Below, in pieces: positions 49,972 to 60,457 of a stretch of 64,000 bases of DNA. Source of the DNA: Blastomyces gilchristii SLH14081 (Eukaryota > Ascomycota > Eurotiomycetes > Onygenales > Ajellomycetaceae); contig NW_003101647.1 of the NCBI RefSeq assembly GCF_000003855.2, positions 201,744 to 265,743 of the forward strand. The letters are read 5' to 3'. Position 1 is the first letter of the stretch. Each line of letters opens with the position of its first letter. The notes under the pieces are model-generated. The model did no database searches. It had not been told where the DNA came from and worked only from the letters and a program-made list of their open reading frames with translations. The position numbers and the translations under genes were made by a program.

Positions 49972-50700
49972 ATGTCTCTCCAAAGACGTACTTCATCTTA
50001 CCGACCACTGCGTACGCTCCAGATGATCTCATAAGGCTTGGGCAAGTTATCGTGAACCCTAGGATTCCTTACCGGCGTCTTGCCGAACCGCTCCCGCTCG
50101 AAGGAAAGCTTATTCCTCGAAAAGCTGACGCTGTCGAGTGAAGCGCCTTCAAAGTTGACAACGAACGCGGGCATTTTCGCACATTTTCGCGGGCCGAAGC
50201 ATCGTCCAATAAGTCCCAGATCGAGAAGTACAACTAGGAAGGCGCCTTCTTAGAGACGCAATTTATTGAGCTGGATGAGGATCCAGAGTACGTGTTTAAA
50301 ACTGCGATAGAGGTTCCGATGGTGTTGTAGTGGTTGGAGAAGAAATGGCCGAACATCTCTGGGAGGATGTTGGAAAGATTACGGGGATAAAGACGGCTAC
50401 TAAACCCGGAAAGGCCACCTACGATGGAGTAGATAAGAGGGACGCTGCGGCAAAGCTCAAGGTCTCGGCTCCTCTCCACCCTGGAGGAGGAGTCCCGGTG
50501 AAACTCGGGGCTGAGGGGGGGGGGTATCACAACTCAGGGGACATCTACCTGGAGGGAACGCCGCAGGATAACTTCGTGTTCGCGTATCAATTGCGCAAAA
50601 TCCACATCGACTGGAGAAAGAAGACTCGTTTAGGAGACCTCGTCGGAGGTGCAGACTTGCATGGAGAGGGGCCATCGATTCGGATTCGTGATATAGCCTG
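49972..50700 (+). pseudogene. Broken gene, possibly fungal gasdermin-like (RCD-1/HET-Q1 type)
   Basis: The reading begins without an in-frame ATG near 49982 and gives TYFILPTTAYAPDD and IRLGQVIVNPR. It then meets TGA at 50139-50141, TAG at 50235-50237 and TAG at 50328-50330. The frame changes at about 50340-50370, after which the recognisable pieces KITGIKTA and DNFVFAYQLRKIHIDW follow. The order of these short blocks is the order I know from a family of fungal proteins that I associate with gasdermin-like cell-death effectors. That assignment is from pattern memory and is not certain. The gene is convergent with a broken S8 protease gene, a partner class reported beside such effectors. It cannot encode a full-length product. 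I give no repaired sequence. Confidence 0.45.
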
Positions 50701-50899
50701 TGTCAACAAAATCGCGAGTAGGTCACTGATTACGAAATCAACAGTGCGACATGATACCGACGATTTTGGGGCCTCATTACCAAGAAGGGATGTTAACGTA
50801 ACTGGCGTCGATGAATGTGACGGGCATCAGTGCCTGATGGTCCAGGCAACCATAGGTTATGAATGTTGGGAATTTCTTTTTGAATGGTGCAGCACTGGT

Positions 50900-53745
50900 T
50901 TACAGGTTGACAGCCTCTCTTATTTTGAGTGCGAAGTAGTGTGCCAAACCGTGATTGTCATATTTCTCTTTCAACCTATCTGCTTCTAGGCTGTGGTTGT
51001 CGCTTCCAATGTCGGGCTTCAAATAATTGTATTTGTGATCTTCCGAGTTAAGGCTCATGGATTTCAGTATTGCACGTACTGCTCGAATCATTTTGAGGCA
51101 GGGGAGCTTCTCGCCTACATCCATTATAGTAGGATATTCGTAGCAAAATTGAAATATGATCGCCACGATAGCAGCAGCAACCGGAGTTGAAAACGATGAT
51201 CCGGGCAAGCGCGTCCAAGGAGCTTTGGTTGTCGACCTAGTAGAGATAGTAGGCGGTTCTATTTGCAGAGGCCATATGGACTCAATATCGTGTCCTAATG
51301 CCCCGAAAGTGTATCGTGTGTCAATCAAAGGAGGACATGACTCGACCTTGTAACCAAGGTGGTCAGTTGCGAAAATTTTGAAGACACGGTCCTCATTAGC
51401 TGGATATTGCAATTGCTGATGGTTGCCTAAATTCCCCACTGCGGCAAGTATTATTATGCTTGTTAGCGGCAAGGTTAATCGCTTCTTGTAAATTGTCGGT
51501 CGTTCGGCAGAAACCGAACGACAACGAGATAATGTCCGCCCCCCACTCAACAGCGCACTCGATAGCCTAAGCAGCATGAAAAGTTAGTCACAGCAGAATC
51601 AATATCCGATAACGGGGAGCTCTCACTTTAGCTACTTTTACATCCGCAGATAAATCACTCGCTAGCGAGTCGCGAGTTCACCCAACCCGAACAAGGAGGT
51701 CTACGTTCGGCATGAGCTGGAGTATAATTCCAGCAATGAACGTCCCATGTCCATCTTCATCGATTGGAACGGAAGAGGCTTGCTCAGAAAATCGTGAAAT
51801 TTCACAGAAACCGGATCATCGCCTTTCGGCCCGTAGCTAGAAGATATATAAGGATGAGAAGTATCTATACCCGTGTCGATTATCGCTATTCGAACCGTCT
51901 CTACATCCTCATGTGGTGTTTTCGAAAGTAATAGTTTGTCCCGAATACTTGCTAGCCATTCCATCCGATGAGCGCTTCCCCTGTGAACACAGTTCTGATC
52001 AGCGAAGCTCTTGGGAACAATGCTCAAGATTAGGGCAAGTGATGCACTCGTCTTACTCTCTAGGTTCTGATTGCAAAGAAACTCTAGATGCTTCACTATA
52101 GAAATGAATAAAAGATGCGCTCGAACAGTCTTTTGATCGCTCTGGTAAACCCGCTGAAGAAGCTAGAAATGTTAGTAAGAAGCATGGCGCTGAAAAGTAG
52201 CAAGAGCCGTGACGTAGGGGCGCATTGGGGTTTAAATTACAAGAGGAGTGATTTAAAGCCCGCTCTCTGCGTGAGTGAGCGAGTCGTTTCTTCCTTTGTG
52301 AAGGCATCAGTTCTCTTTCAGAGTCTCCGTTGGCGTCTAATTGGATAGAAGGGTGAGCTAAGGGTGTATCGGCACTGGTTCTTTGATCTCGGGCTCCGGA
52401 GGGCCTTGTTTCACTGTTAGCAGTAGAGGTCGGAACTGGTGACTCCGATCGATATCGCTTCTTCGTGCTCGGCCCTACCTTCATAGCAAGCTCCAGGTTG
52501 CTGACAATTTCCCTGTAAATCAACTTTCGTATCGCAATAGGCCTCTCTTTCTCTGACAAATTTTCGTTTAATACAAGACCAATGTTCCGTTGTGATAGAT
52601 GTGGTCTTCCCGGTATGAATTTCGAGAAGAATCTTGGCGAACGACACTAGAGCTGGATGGCCAGTCTCAAATTTAAGTAGCTCTTCTGATGGCGGAAGCC
52701 CCGAGGAGAAGGCCATGAAGAGAAGCACATCCTGGTTAACGGATCCCGTAGATTGAACGAGATGAATGTTCTTTGAATCCCACTCTGCGTCGAAAAAGTC
52801 GAGAATGCGGTAACCTAGCTGAAGGGCAAAAGTTCGCTTGTTACTGTGTAATATAAGCTTGCTTATTCTGTGGCTTCTTGCGAATCAACCGGGCGAGTGA
52901 TACGCTTGACGATGGGTCGGCACTGAACTCTTCCGAGGGAGGGCCGTTCCAAGTTCCAAAGACATCACCTCCTCTTATAGTTAAGCCTAATAGTTTGGCT
53001 CGATTTGAATCGTCTTGTAGTTGGTTACATATATTTTCGGTACAGTCAAACAAGCTACCATCGCTGCAAGGAAATTAGTGCCTAGTGACAAGTTTGGAAT
53101 TAAGTCGTGGAGCCTACTCTTGTGAATCATAGAGCGCCTCCTGCCAGTGGTGTGAATCTGAGCACCGAGACAGCCCCAACTGAGTTCTCTATCGTCCGGT
53201 GGGAGGGTTACACTGGTCTCCTAACCCGAGCATGACTTCGCGGTTGTTGCATTGGAAGCCTTGAAAAAGGGCGTTAAGAACAGCTTGTTGCGCGGCTCCC
53301 GCGTTGTTGTATTTTGGTAAAGTATGTACATGTACATCAGGAGGGACGTCCGGTGACAATGTCGAAGTTTTGAGGGTGAGGTCCAAGAGATCATTCGCTT
53401 CTGTCAGTCGAATTATGTTGATATGAAGCTCATTAGCATTTGGGGAAGCCTGAATAGTGTTTGATTTATGCCGCTGGCCATGTCAAAATATCTCATGGGT
53501 GTTGGATTTCCCAAATATATCTCTTTAGCGCCGACAAGGGTAAATATCCGGATGGATCACGGATGGCATAACTTCAACATATTTGCGGCTTCGCGAGTCA
53601 GTCCAACAACTGATAACAATATACCGAAGCCTTCTTTGACCTTTGTAAAACGTTGCGGGCCATGAGGCGTGTTTTCCTTCCAAGGCGCTTAGCTAAGGCC
53701 TGTATCAAGCGAAATTCATCGCACTGGTAAAGGTAAAAGCTAGGC
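50900..53745 (-). pseudogene. Broken subtilisin-like (S8) protease gene with N-terminal DUF7580-like region
   Basis: On the minus strand, an N-terminal helical region (pieces from about 53745 to 52420, such as GTWNGPPSEEFSADP and LLFMAFSSGLPPSEELLKF) is followed by a peptidase S8 domain. The N-terminal part resembles the fungal DUF7580/prion-inhibition type of domain. The catalytic Asp motif IIDTGIDTSHP lies near 51870, the His motif DGHGTFIAG near 51750 and the Ser motif PGSSFSTPVAA near 51190. Breaks: the frame changes between the Asp and His motifs in the T run at about 51785-51790 (one base short), again near 51441-51470 before the AAVGNLGNHQ segment, and more than once in the N-terminal part. 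All three catalytic positions are still legible, so decay looks recent. It is convergent with and partly overlaps the tail of the gasdermin-like remnant. Confidence 0.7.
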
Positions 53746-54430
53746 TCCATCGGCAATAGGCCTCTGTTCCTGAAAATTCCTAGTTTTTCACATAGTAATT
53801 AATAATAGAAGAGCAGGTACTGAGTTAAAGTATGTTGTGTGGCTATCAATTTGGTGGTTGTGTGTAGTTAACTAACTACTAACCATGCGGCGGCGGCTCG
53901 GGCTGGGCCTTAACTAACTAGCTACTAGGCACTATATGTATGTACTGTACTGTACTGTACTGTACAATACATAGTTATACTTACTGTACATTCATGTACA
54001 TGTACTTGTACTTACTTGTACTAGTTACTTACTTCCCTAGGTTAGATTGATGTCAATTGTCAATCCATTAATATTGGAAGGGCTACAGTGACCATACCTA
54101 GCATTCATTTTAGGTTGCTTGGTTATTGTCATGATATAAGTTATATAGTTCTAGAGTAACTTACGGAGTAACTACAGAGTGGTTAACTTACTGTACACGA
54201 ATCTCTATGTAGGTAAGGTAACATAACTAATAGTAATAATCCGTAACTGTTACACATCACATCAACCATCAACATCACATCAACCATTCTCCGCATCCCT
54301 AACTACTTCTCATAGCCTCACAAGACTTCATTCGACTTTTTCAGCTTCTGGAGAGATTGACTCTACTGTCACTTTCTTCGTACACTTAGAGCGAACTCGG
54401 GTAGGGAATCCGCCCCATCACATCACCTCA
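53746..54430. other. Intergenic, with TGTAC repeat and TACGGAGTA words
   Basis: No gene seen. It contains a TGTAC pentamer run, AT-rich sequence and TACGGAGTA at 54162-54170 within a TAACTTACGGAGTAAC context shared with other intergenic sites. Confidence 0.5.
53941..53965. repeat. TGTAC pentanucleotide repeat
   Basis: About five tandem TGTAC units, followed by looser TGTACAT/CTTGTAC copies to about 54020. Confidence 0.9.
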
Positions 54431-55650
54431 CTGACTGATGGCAGCCAGAATTAAAAGTATGCTGCGACTCCAAGATTTCGCCAATCCACGGTTAGAAAAC
54501 CAAGAAGATTCCTGCACACCGATGATTATCAATAATGGCAATGGATCCAACAAATATCAAGTACCCAATAAATCTAACATGGCAAGAAACAAACGAGCAA
54601 GCTCCCTTCTTTCCTCCTCGCGGGGACTTAACCTCTGCTTCCGCCGAACACGCTCAAAGAAGCATGAGGGATTCAACCAAGGCGGACTCGCAGTTTCAGC
54701 ACATTCAGTCCTACCAATTTCATCAGGATAACTGCCCCAGCCCTTCAGAAAAAAGGCAATGCTGACACAATCACATGTGAGTGATGTTCTACTGTTCTTA
54801 CACCAGAGACTTTAGAGCGCCTAGACCATATGTAGGGACATGGCCACGATTCGATTGGTACCAAGAAGTATTCCACTTGATGTCGTGGGTATGTTTGCTC
54901 TGCAAGCCCAAACAGGAGTTCTATATCGATTTACAGCGCCTACTCGCTCATATGAACGATGAGCACTCACAGAGTAGTGTACAAAAGAAGACCGTGAAAT
55001 TATTTCCCAGCACAGCACGATAAGAGATCCAACACCAAATAAATGCCGCCTATGTCTCTATGAAATTTGGAAAACTGCTCCATCTAGACATCTATATGCC
55101 AGGAAGCATCGGAAGCAGCTGTTGCGAGAGATGGAAGGGCAAGAGTGTCAGAGTTGATTTGGAGATTAGCCACCTCAAACCCCGCACCTCCATCAATGAA
55201 CATTCACTCGACTTTGGTGGAACGGCTGAAAGTTTTGGCAGCGTCGAAGACCCACCACCAGGACCTAAGGCTTCTAAAACTATGGCACTACACGTCGCGG
55301 GTCATTTGCAAATGTTAATGTTATTGACCATCCGCCTAGCATAAATTACAGAATGATCAAGAGACCCTAATTGAAGATATCAAGAGCGATAGCATCAATG
55401 TTGATATTGACAACAACACCTGTCATGAACAAGATATTGCCTTGTTCTCGGACACCGACGTATCAAAAAAGACAGAGGAACAACCATTGGACGAAGCACG
55501 TGCTAGTAACTTATAGACGTTGACAAGAATTCGCAAATCCCAGTTCCAGATACCGAGGAGTTGAATGATTGGAGCCATATCCCCCGCAGTGATTTTCCCC
55601 CTGAGAACGACAAGTTTCTACAGGAAGTGGCAAAGGCGGGGGCATAATCA
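54431..55650 (+). pseudogene. Remnant of a fungal C2H2-type zinc-finger gene
   Basis: Protein-like pieces lie in series on the plus strand but in different frames and with stops between them. They include CLLCKPKQEFYIDLQRLLAH with MNDEHSQSS (54880-54975), a finger-like C..C..H..H pattern, and LEISHLKPRTSINEHSLDFG with GTAESFGSVEDPPPGP (55160-55270). After these come VAGHLQMLMLLTIRLA (55295-55340) and DTEELNDWSHIPRSDFPPEN (55545-55605). I know this order from long fungal hypothetical proteins with C2H2-like fingers and an acidic C-terminus. Function is unknown. Stops at 54763-54765 and 55021-55023, with frame changes, show it is broken. Confidence 0.5.
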
Positions 55651-56368
55651 ATCAACAACCATCAAGTAAGGTTTACTACTTCATTAGGGAGGGATCTTGG
55701 TTTCCTTCCAAGGCTTAGAACTGATGAGAACATCTGCATGCTAAAGGCATGGCATTGCCCTATGGAGGTGTTTGGCTTTGAGTCCTGACTTACTACAAAT
55801 GACAATCTAATGACTGGGAAGTCCGCAACAGCCCCTCAAAGTCTGTATATGACACGGTCGAAACAACAACCAAATGAACGTCAGTACGGAGACGTGGAAC
55901 AAATGGCTTTGCATATATTCTAGACGAGGATCACGGAAGTGTCAAAACCCCAGAGCTCGAACACTTCCGACCTCTAAACGAGCCCCAAGCTTTTCGGGGA
56001 CCTGTAAAATGGCTTGTAACCAGGTTCAACATAAGTATTATTGTTTCCATGCTCACGTTCATTTGTGTCTCTACACTTTACAGCTGCACTTGCATGTTCC
56101 GTAAGGGACCTGCATGGAAACGGTATACCTTTATTCAACTTCTACTGCTTGGCTTTTTTATCGATGTGATGTTGGCTTCTTGCGACATCTCCAAGGCTTC
56201 AATGAAGAGTTCTACTACCTCTAGCAGATTTTCTCAAGCGTTGGTCCTTCCTTGTTCCTCAAATGACTTCTATAGAAAACCGTGCTTTGCATAGTGCCAC
56301 GCATTTCACATGTTGATGTTGGAAACGATTTTTTGAGAAAGGATAAGTGAAATAACTTTGATAGCCAG

Positions 56369-56403
<35 letters not shown>

Positions 56404-57134
56404 CCAAGCTCTACATGAAGTTAGAGAGTTTCTAATTATCAACTCTTGTCACGTCTGAACACACTAAACATTGTTCATCACATAGATTTTGATCTCAATT
56501 GTCTTCAAGTAATAAAAATAGAGTCACTGGCAAATTACATCTGGTAATAGTTATTTTCCTCCAGTGAGCTGGAAAATGATCTAAGTACTTAAATTCTCAG
56601 AATCGCATTGCACTCACTTGTATAACAACTAGCTAACGTTGGGCCTCCAAGTGGGTGTGAACGGGACTATTCTCCAGAGCCTGAGGCAGACAGCCAGGGA
56701 ACAAAGTAACCGCTGGATGAGGAAATAAAAAGGAGCAACAGTAAGTTAGTTATAGCTCTACTGCTGCTATGCCCAGGATTCATTCACCCTCTGTTTCAGC
56801 GCCTCCCTTGGCGCCCCCTTGACACACCGCACGCCAGTTCGAATGGAGTAAGAATGACTAAATATGCTAAAACTAAGCTTGGGATATTTAAATCCCTCGT
56901 TGCCCCTCCCTCCGTGGCTGGCACAGCCAGCGCACTTGCCCCTCTCTTTCCGCTACATACCTGAGGTAGAATCGTTGAAGATTTCACTGTGATCGCCAGT
57001 TTACATCATCTGCTCGTAAGAACGTGCATACATTCATACATCACCCAACCACGACCGCCGTTGATATACTTCGACACCCAGGAGTTTTTTTACGAAGAAG
57101 GCAACTGACCGATTCACCCACGCACAAACAAACC
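55651..57134. other. Mostly non-coding; further decayed coding scraps
   Basis: Protein-like scraps persist to about 56210, such as PLNEPQAFRGPVKWLVTRFN (near 55972-56031) followed by a hydrophobic segment. They are interrupted and not assignable. A T33 run lies at 56371-56403. From 56640 the DNA holds the leader of the DUF2252 gene. The frame of that gene opens at 57024, but an ATG at 57135 is the better start. Confidence 0.45.
56371..56403. repeat. T33 homopolymer
   Basis: About 33 consecutive T residues at the end of the remnant-rich stretch. Seen from the minus strand it is a poly(A). Confidence 0.9.
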
Positions 57135-58478
57135 ATGGCGGAGTCTCAGGAGCGTGGTGAGGAGATCCTTCGCGTTTTTGGCGCTGCGTTTGGGGAGCTT
57201 CTCACCGCCGACCCAGCAGCGTTTCGAGTCAAATTCCGCAAGATGGCCTCATCAGCTTTTGCCTTCTACCGTGGCTCAGCATGTCTGTTCTATCACGACC
57301 TGGAGCAGGAGCAGCATGGCGGACCGTATCTGGACGCGCGCACCAGCCGAGTCTGGATCCACGGCGACTTGCACGCAGAGAACTTCGGCACATACATGGA
57401 CAGCCAGGGCCGCTTGATTTTCAACGTCAATGACTTTGATGAAGCTTACATCGGCCCTTTCACCTGGGACATCAAGCGCTTCGCCGCCTCCGTTGCCCTC
57501 ATTGGCTATGCGAAGGCCCTCAGCGATGACCAGATCACAAGTCTCGTCAAGACATATGCTGCCGCGTACCGTGAGCGCATCCAAGTCCTTGCCGCGAGTG
57601 GTGCGAGCAGCGCCACCAAGAACGAACGTGCGGATGTGCTGGGTTTCACCCTGGAGACCGCTAAGGGCCCAATGCTTGATGCACTGCGCTCCGCCCGCCT
57701 GAATACCCGCTTTGGGCTGCTAAACGGAATGACGGAGATCCGCGACTTCGAACGGCGTTTCCGCGCCGGCGGAGGCGCCATCCAACTGGATGACGCGACG
57801 CGAGCAAAGGTCCTCGAGGCCTTCGACCGCTACAAGGAGACGCTCCCCGATTCAAGCGGTACTCGCATCCGCCCCCAGGGCCAGCGGGTCAAAGATATCG
57901 TTGGCCGTCGCGGCATTGGCATCGGGTCGGCAGGGCTGCCGTCGTTCAATCTTTTGCTTGAAGGGAATAGCGACGCCCTGGAGAACGACATCGTGATCTA
58001 CATGAAGCAAGGCCAGATCCCGGCCGTATCGGCACACATCTCCGACCCGGCGATCCGCGGATACTTTAAGCACGAGGGCCACCGGACGGTGATTTCGCAG
58101 CGCGCGCTGCAGGCATATGCAGACCCATGGCTCGGCTGGACCGAGCTGGACGGCGTAGGTCAGCTGGTTGCAGAGGTTTCCCCCTACGCGGTTGACCTTG
58201 ACTGGTCGGATATGGATGAGCCGGATGAGATGGCTGCGATCATCGCCGACTTGGGAAGAGCAACCGCCACGATGCATGCGGCGGCAGATAACGAGAGTGG
58301 GCATTCAGAGCTGGTGCCGTTTTCCACAGATGAGGCCATCGACAAGGCTATTGCGGCGGACGAGGAGGGCTTTGAGGATATGCTTGTGAAGTTCGCGCAC
58401 AAGTACGGCTCGCAGGCTTGGCGTGATCATCAGATCTTCGTGAATCTGTTCCGCAATGGACAGATTCCAGGCCTGTGA
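57135..58478 (+). CDS. DUF2252 protein, bacterial-type, intronless
   Basis: A single exon of 447 residues from the ATG at 57135. The frame is open from 57024, but residues before MAESQERGEE lack family similarity. The DUF2252 family has a kinase/aminoglycoside-phosphotransferase-like core whose function is unknown; it is common in actinobacteria and sporadic in fungi. Seen here: an opening FRVKFRKMASSAFAFYRGSA, a catalytic-loop-like IHGDLHAENFGTY and a metal-site-like NVNDFDEAYIGPFTWDIKR. Later segments are VKDIVGRRGIGIGSAGLPSF and KHEGHRTVISQRALQAYADP. GC content is visibly higher than the surrounding AT-rich DNA. It sits alone among decayed genes and has no intron, unlike nearly all neighbours. 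Transfer from bacteria is likely, though an old transfer is possible. Confidence 0.85.
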   Translation: MAESQERGEEILRVFGAAFGELLTADPAAFRVKFRKMASSAFAFYRGSACLFYHDLEQEQHGGPYLDARTSRVWIHGDLHAENFGTYMDSQGRLIFNVNDFDEAYIGPFTWDIKRFAASVALIGYAKALSDDQITSLVKTYAAAYRERIQVLAASGASSATKNERADVLGFTLETAKGPMLDALRSARLNTRFGLLNGMTEIRDFERRFRAGGGAIQLDDATRAKVLEAFDRYKETLPDSSGTRIRPQGQRVKDIVGRRGIGIGSAGLPSFNLLLEGNSDALENDIVIYMKQGQIPAVSAHISDPAIRGYFKHEGHRTVISQRALQAYADPWLGWTELDGVGQLVAEVSPYAVDLDWSDMDEPDEMAAIIADLGRATATMHAAADNESGHSELVPFSTDEAIDKAIAADEEGFEDMLVKFAHKYGSQAWRDHQIFVNLFRNGQIPGL

Positions 58479-58814
58479 GGATGGTTTTAGGAATGTCTAT
58501 TGAATCATTGAGGTATGCTTTACCGTTGTAGTTCCTTCTCGCCGCAGTCAGATTCATGCAATTCCCGATTTCAAAGAGTTTCTTCATATTTTCCCTGCAC
58601 AGATGTTTATCTTGTTTGTTAAGAAAGTTAAATAAAACAATATAATCAAGAGGGAAAAGAAAAGAAAGGGTTAGATAAGTTAGATAAATAACATTATGCC
58701 TTGATTATAACACGCTCATGCATCCTATTTTTGTTAATTATATAGCTTCATTTCAAATGAAATGCCCGAAAAAATAGCCAACTGCATGTAGTAAGGGGAC
58801 ATTTACTAGCAGTT
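58479..58814. other. 3' region between DUF2252 and a decayed gene
   Basis: Convergent, AT-rich, about 340 bp. No gene is seen. Confidence 0.55.
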
Positions 58815-60155
58815 TCAGACGACAAAAAGTACCTTCGCCGGAAGCGCCGGGTCGAAAGCTTCCAAATCCTCCAGACATTGGATACAGAACCTATCATTGA
58901 GGAAGAGACGATCGCCTCGCCGGATTGCAAGAACCGCAATCGATAGCCTGGCCAGCCAATTCTTGTGCGTCATCGCCACTGACGATGTGTCAGGTCGCTC
59001 GAGGAATTCATCCCAACTTGTAGTTAATGCAGGAGATTTCCTTTGTCCACAAAGTCTCCCTCCTCCCAGCGTTGCATTTTGGGTGGCAGCAGTCGCCGCT
59101 AGAGGAAGGCGAATGTGCACAGCCGGATTCGAAGAAGAGCTTATGATCGAATTGCCCGTAGCCGTTTTTGAGGGAGTCGAGGACATCGAGATCGGCAATC
59201 CATCGCCCATTGTCGTTTACTGATACGGCTGATTCGACAACATATGCTTCGGCGTCTCGGTGGCCGCGGCCCAGGTCGATAGGGGGAGACCAGTCCGTGA
59301 AAGAGAGGTGGAGTCTTGTTCCCCTGAAGGTATCCTCAAGCTGGCCTTCATAGACGGGATGATCAATGGATCTCCAATTGTCGAGTTCTGGTGTCATGAC
59401 TTGGAGGACTTGGGGGGGGGGGGGGAGGGACAAGGAGGAGCAGCCCATGCTTTCTGACATTCTCAATCATACGCCGGATGTTGCTGGCCGCCACCTTGTC
59501 GGAAGGATCACAAAGGAGCGGAGCACTGATGTATAAGAAGTTTCCTGACGATAGAGCCATAACATTTTCAAATTTGAATGGCGGAAGGTTGACTGTATCA
59601 AAATAAGAAATACATGCAAATTGATATTCCCCTGACGCATGCACACTCTTCCAAAAACACCCATGGTTTAACCCAGTGAGCATCATATAATTTCTGCAAA
59701 ATAACATTAGGATTGATCGTTGCTCCCTAAGGGTCCCAAGCGATCTGTATACCCCGTTAACTTCCACGACCGCATTTCAACGAAGTAAAATAGTCATCAT
59801 AATTTTTAGCGCGCTGGTTCTTTTCCACAATTGTCCCTATGACCACCTTTGGCGAGTCAAGTTGGTAATTGATTTTGGCGGGATAAAGCTGTTGCGCAAG
59901 CTTTTTGCGGTCCACTCTCCCTCGTTCAAGGATCCGGCTAATGTCATCGAAACGGAGCAAATTAGGTTTCCGGGACCACAATGGGCCGCTTGATGCCTGC
60001 TTGTACGCTTCGTAAAGGTTAGAAATAACAAAAAGAGAAGCTGAGTTGGGATCGCCGACGAAATGATGGTAGGTGAGCGTCTTGGGCGCCGAATCATTCC
60101 CATTATCGCCTGGAGAAGTATTCCGGCCAACCCGCTGTCTCCTGTTGGCGCTCAT
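58815..60155 (-). pseudogene. Frameshifted conserved hypothetical fungal gene
   Basis: On the minus strand from the ATG at 60155 (MSANRRQRVGRN) the coding blocks follow in family-like order but in changing frames. They are VVIGTIVEKNQRAKNYDDYF; then VVEVNGVYRSLGTLREQRSI and FCRNYMMLTGLNHGCFWKS; then MTPELDNWRSIDHPVYEGQL; then WDEFLERPDTSSVAMTHKNW; then CIQCLEDLEAFDPALPAKV. The frame changes near 59757-59775, at a C14 run (59412-59425 on the plus strand it is G14) and between about 59010 and 59130. The last break separates the GRWIADLDVLDSLK part from the WDEF part. I do not know the function of the family. A splice acceptor-like ATGTCAG before ITNDKYNQTDLVLLSM suggests an earlier first exon upstream. 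Confidence 0.6.
59412..59425. repeat. G14 homopolymer inside a coding remnant
   Basis: A run of 14 G (C on the coding strand) at the point where the minus-strand reading frame changes from LLLLVPPP to PPPQVLQVMTPEL. One base more or fewer would change which frame is open. Confidence 0.9.
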
Positions 60156-60457
60156 GGAGAGCAGCACTAAATCCGTCTGATTGTACTTGTCATTGGTAAT
60201 CTGACATGTCAAGTAAAGTTATGACTTTGGATTTGTTGGATTGAGATTCCATCATGGTATTAACACGCGAGTCACGGAATATATTCGCTTGTAACCTCTC
60301 ATCGACCCAGCGATGGTGGGTTTTCTGAGGTACCTGCCCGCATTTTATGGTGAGAGGCAACGCTGTAGCGTAGTGAGGAACAACGGTTTCGGTTTTTACT
60401 CTGCCAGGTGAACTACTACAAACGGTTGTTGTTGGGGCTTTTTCGGAAGTCTCACAG
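60156..60457. other. Intergenic between two decayed minus-strand genes
   Basis: About 300 bp. It may hold a lost first exon of the downstream gene, since an acceptor-like site lies near 60204. Otherwise nothing is seen. Confidence 0.45.

Noticed and set aside
50330..50989. Plus-strand 219-residue open frame as an intact independent gene
   Set aside because: Family-like sequence continues upstream in another frame with three stops, and its end overlaps the minus-strand protease remnant. It is the 3' part of the broken gene.
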